A stretch of DNA of 5,713 nucleotides from an uncultured Verrucomicrobiota bacterium (GTDB lineage Bacteria > Verrucomicrobiota > Verrucomicrobiae > Opitutales > Opitutaceae), in contig CAMLNJ010000230.1 in NCBI GenBank assembly GCA_946481225.1, positions 1 to 5,713 on the forward strand, read 5' to 3'. Each line of letters begins with the position of its first letter. Position 1 is the stretch's first letter. The translations under genes were made by a program, and so were the position numbers. The notes beneath the pieces are model-generated. The model did not search any database and had not been told where the DNA came from. It worked only from the letters and a program-made list of their open reading frames with translations. Positions 5,661-5,713 of this stretch are shown here, in pieces.

Positions 5661-5713
5661 ATGCTGGCGCTGGTGCGGGACGGCATCGACATCAACCCCC
5701 ATTACCGCAAGAT
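5661..5713 (+). CDS. Partial plus-strand ORF, 5' end only, unidentified
   Basis: An ATG at 5661 opens a frame reading MLALVRDGIDINPHYRK that stays open to the window edge, so only 17 codons are visible. It is preceded by a good Shine-Dalgarno and the frame has a stop at 5604-5606. It is divergent from the minus-strand series. Seventeen residues are too few to name a family. Genes divergent from sugar-uptake operons are often their regulators, but nothing visible here shows a helix-turn-helix. The alternative is that it is a chance ORF, since a minus-strand frame is also open across it. Confidence 0.5.
   Translation, partial: MLALVRDGIDINPHYRK

Noticed and set aside
5045..5695. Longer 216-residue version of the small exported protein starting at 5695
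   Set aside because: It would start at a TTG, run across the divergent gap in proline-rich low-complexity sequence and place the signal peptide internally. The ATG at 5545 is better.

Overview
The window is GC-rich DNA, and nearly all of its coding capacity lies on the minus strand. Dense C/G third positions make the other five frames look open, so many long shadow ORFs appear. Gene content, codon style and intergenic repeat arrays suggest an environmental or gut Verrucomicrobiota-type bacterium (Luteolibacter/Haloferula-like). That placement is an inference from style and was not tested by any search.

In minus-strand transcription order (right to left) three genes follow each other. The first is a small exported helical protein (5545 to 5045). 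The second is a very large cytoplasmic protein of about 1130 residues (4961 to 1569) whose motifs resemble GH94-type (alpha/alpha)6 glycoside phosphorylases and the long clan GH-Q enzymes. The third is a 12-helix sugar:cation symporter of the GPH/MelB family (1438 to 71). A symporter beside an enzyme with no signal peptide fits uptake of an oligosaccharide followed by cleavage or phosphorolysis in the cytoplasm. The substrate cannot be read from the sequence; beta-glucan-type oligosaccharides are a guess. At the right edge a plus-strand ORF with a good ribosome binding site starts at 5661 and runs off the window, leaving a 115-base divergent promoter region between 5545 and 5661.

The most unusual content is in the two intergenic gaps (about 1439-1568 and 4962-5044). 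Both hold the same composite repeat in the same orientation. Reading in the transcription direction it consists of a 7-bp-period array of one kind, a pyrimidine-rich spacer, a small hairpin with a 4-bp stem and 3-base loop, exactly 5 bases, and a second 7-bp-period array of consensus TGATTAG. The hairpin stems differ between the copies by two paired changes that keep pairing. The TGATTAG arrays supply in-frame stop codons just upstream of both large genes. In one case the array also supplies the probable GTG start and first ten codons of the 1130-residue protein. Both large genes lack an ATG start (GTG and TTG).

A different repeat pair (24 bases, two copies 45 bases apart, one copy a perfect hairpin) lies just beyond the 3' end of the symporter gene at the left edge. 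No RNA genes, CRISPR arrays, transposases or convincing intrinsic terminators were seen.
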